NCBI GenBank assembly: GCA_031969915.1
Contig: DALYJJ010000170.1
Coordinates: 1 to 11,820, forward strand
Source: DALYJJ01 sp031969915
GTDB lineage: Bacteria; Acidobacteriota; Terriglobia; Bryobacterales; Bryobacteraceae
Length of the DNA stretch: 11,820 nt
Direction: 5' to 3'
The notes below the pieces were generated by a model that saw nothing but the letters and a program-made list of their open reading frames with translations, made no database searches and had not been told where the DNA came from. Position numbers and translations under genes: made by a program. Each line of letters begins with the position of its first letter. The stretch's first letter is position 1. Below, one piece after another: positions 10,349 to 11,820 of this stretch.

Positions 10349-11820
10349 GCCTCCCGGTCCGCGTGATTCAGTACGGTGTCGACGAGCCGCTTGTCGAGCC
10401 TGTCGAACTCAGCGCCGGGCCGCTGGAGGCGGTGTTCGACCGCGGCGATCTGCGCTTCGTCCGCTTGGGCGACAGCGAAATCGTGCGGCGCGTCTACTTC
10501 GCGGTGCGCGACCGCAACTGGGGCACGGTTCCGTGTGAAATCGCGGAACTCAAGATGGCGCGGTCGCAGTATGGCTTCCGGGTCACCTATCGCGCCAACC
10601 AGCGCGCGCCGGGGATCGACTTCCGCTGGGCCGTGACGATCACCGGCGAGGCGAGCCGGATTCGGTTCGAGATCGAAGGCACAGCGCATACCACGTTCCT
10701 GCGCAACCGGATCGGCCTTTGCGTGCACCATCCGCTGGACGGCTGCGTGGGGCGGCCGTGCCGCATTGAGCATACGGACGGCTCGTTCACCGAAGGGCGG
10801 TTTCCCGAGGCTGTTTCTCCCCAGCAGCCTTTTCTCAACATTCGCGCGATACGGCATGCGGTGCGGCCGGGCGTGCTCGCGGAGATCCGGCTGGAAGGCG
10901 ACACCTTCGAGATGGAAGATCACCGCAACTGGACGGACGCAAACTTCAAGACGTACTGCACGCCGCTCGCGCTGCCGTTCCCGGTAGAAGTGAAGGAGGG
11001 CTCCCAGGTTCGCCATTCCTTCACACTCAGCGTCACCGGGGCAGGCAAGGCCCCGGCCGCGCCGCGAACGACGCAAGTGACACTCACCGTACCCAAGGGC
11101 GAGCCCGTTCCGCTGCCGGCGATCGGCGTGGGGGCTCCCTACCACGGGCGCGCGCCAGGCCCGGCAGAGCTCAAGCGCCTGGAATTGCTGCGGCTCACGC
11201 ACGTGCGCGCCGAGAGCTGGCAGGTCGATTCCGCCGCGGCGGTCGGATTGCCCATCGAAGCGGTGATCAAGAAGGCGGCCGACCTCGATGCATTCGCCGG
11301 GTGGCCGCTGGCGCGCGCGCTGGTGTTCGATTTCGCGCTCCTTGCGGATGCGAAGAAGCGGCTTGGCTGCGCGGTGTTCGCGGGAACCGACGCCAACTTC
11401 GCAGAGTTGAATCGCAATCGTCCGCCGGCGGATGCCGCGGATGGCGCTACCTTCTCTTTGAATCCGCAGGTGCACGCGTTCGACCTGACGTCGCTCACGG
11501 AGAACCTGGCTGCGCAGCGGCAGGCGGTGGAGAGCGGGCGCCGGTTCGCGCCCGGCGGAGCGATCGCGGTTTCGCCGGTGACGTTCAAGCAGCGATTCAA
11601 TCCCGTCGCCACGGGCTCGGTCACGGAGGACCCGAACGAGTTGCCATCCGCCGTGGACCCGCGGCAGATGTCGCTCTACGGCGCGGCGTGGACTGCGCTG
11701 AGCGTGAAGTACCTGGCGTTGGGCGGCGCGAGTTCGGTCACTTATTATGAAGCCGCCGGCTGGCGCGGCGTGATGGACGATGGCGGCGGTTCGCCTCTTC
11801 CCGCCCGGTTCCCTTCCGTA
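10345..11820 (+). CDS. apnL: Probable D-apionate lactonase, 3' truncated by window (492 codons visible)
   Basis: The ATG at 10345 overlaps the dehydrogenase stop (ATGA), and the frame stays open to the last base, so the C-terminus lies outside. Proposed reaction: hydrolysis of D-apionolactone to D-apionate. Residues about 1-235 form a beta-rich N-terminal domain containing RIGLCVHHPLDGCVGRPCRI (122-141), FPEAVSPQQPFLNIRAI (153-169) and GDTFEMEDHRNWTDANFKTY (185-204), which I associate with ApnL; Glu189, Glu191 and Asp192 are conserved-looking acids. From about residue 250 a TIM-barrel-like domain starts (LPAIGVGAPYHGRAPGP, ELKRLELLRLTHVRAE). Usual length is around 600 residues. No signal peptide, so cytoplasmic, matching the dehydrogenase. 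Assignment is from recalled sequence style and the neighbour; the barrel could also suggest a glycoside hydrolase-like annotation. High GC third positions match the upstream gene. Confidence 0.7.
   Translation, partial: MSLPVRVIQYGVDEPLVEPVELSAGPLEAVFDRGDLRFVRLGDSEIVRRVYFAVRDRNWGTVPCEIAELKMARSQYGFRVTYRANQRAPGIDFRWAVTITGEASRIRFEIEGTAHTTFLRNRIGLCVHHPLDGCVGRPCRIEHTDGSFTEGRFPEAVSPQQPFLNIRAIRHAVRPGVLAEIRLEGDTFEMEDHRNWTDANFKTYCTPLALPFPVEVKEGSQVRHSFTLSVTGAGKAPAAPRTTQVTLTVPKGEPVPLPAIGVGAPYHGRAPGPAELKRLELLRLTHVRAESWQVDSAAAVGLPIEAVIKKAADLDAFAGWPLARALVFDFALLADAKKRLGCAVFAGTDANFAELNRNRPPADAADGATFSLNPQVHAFDLTSLTENLAAQRQAVESGRRFAPGGAIAVSPVTFKQRFNPVATGSVTEDPNELPSAVDPRQMSLYGAAWTALSVKYLALGGASSVTYYEAAGWRGVMDDGGGSPLPARFPSV

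Noticed and set aside
10303..11475. Long minus-strand open frame of 390 codons
   Set aside because: It is antisense to the apnL-like gene, whose frame is open from 10345 to the window end, has family-like sequence and an ATGA overlap with its neighbour. The antisense product is Arg/His-rich without any motif.
1..11820. CRISPR array, rRNA genes, IS-type terminal inverted repeats
   Set aside because: Looked for regularly spaced repeats, rRNA-like conserved stretches and transposase-like frames on both strands. None was found beyond the repeats listed.

Overview
The window looks like chromosome of a GC-rich acidobacterium of the Solibacter/Bryobacter type. This is inferred from three things: a TonB-dependent receptor barrel of the large carboxypeptidase-regulatory-like class that is expanded in that group, excisionase/HTH proteins of a style I associate with it, and D-apiose (plant cell wall sugar) genes. 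No rRNA or marker gene fixes the taxonomy.

Left part (1-4138), accessory. It opens with the 3' end of a TonB-dependent receptor gene. Facing it is a class I methyltransferase gene broken by one in-frame amber codon. Then comes integration debris: an excisionase-like gene with a one-base frameshift, a short leader ORF, an intact HTH gene, and the 3' end of a tyrosine integrase with a mutated box II His. Next is a degenerate second copy of the HTH gene, antisense to the tail of a complete tyrosine integrase. The two integrase/HTH modules are direct repeats offset by 444 bp. The complete integrase starts 68 bp from the encoded CCA end of a tRNA-Gln(UUG) gene, the usual arrangement of an island integrated at a tRNA 3' end. 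No second att copy was seen in the window.

Middle part (4139-8547). The tRNA-Gln follows, by only 14 nt, a two-gene operon on the minus strand. This operon encodes a SWIM zinc-finger protein and a DUF6493-like helical-repeat protein, joined by an ATGA start/stop overlap. Its function is unknown to me. A small membrane-anchored protein with a BamE/SmpA-like C-terminal half is transcribed divergently from it.

Right part (8519-11820). A FadR/NanR-type GntR regulator is divergent from a Gfo/Idh/MocA dehydrogenase that resembles D-apiose dehydrogenase (ApsD). The dehydrogenase overlaps by ATGA a large gene that runs off the window and resembles D-apionate lactonase (ApnL). The proposed joint job is D-apiose to D-apionolactone to D-apionate, controlled by the regulator at a palindrome lying over both divergent -10 boxes. 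Both the integrase and the apsD-like gene have near-consensus promoters whose predicted start site falls on the A of the ATG, suggesting leaderless mRNAs.
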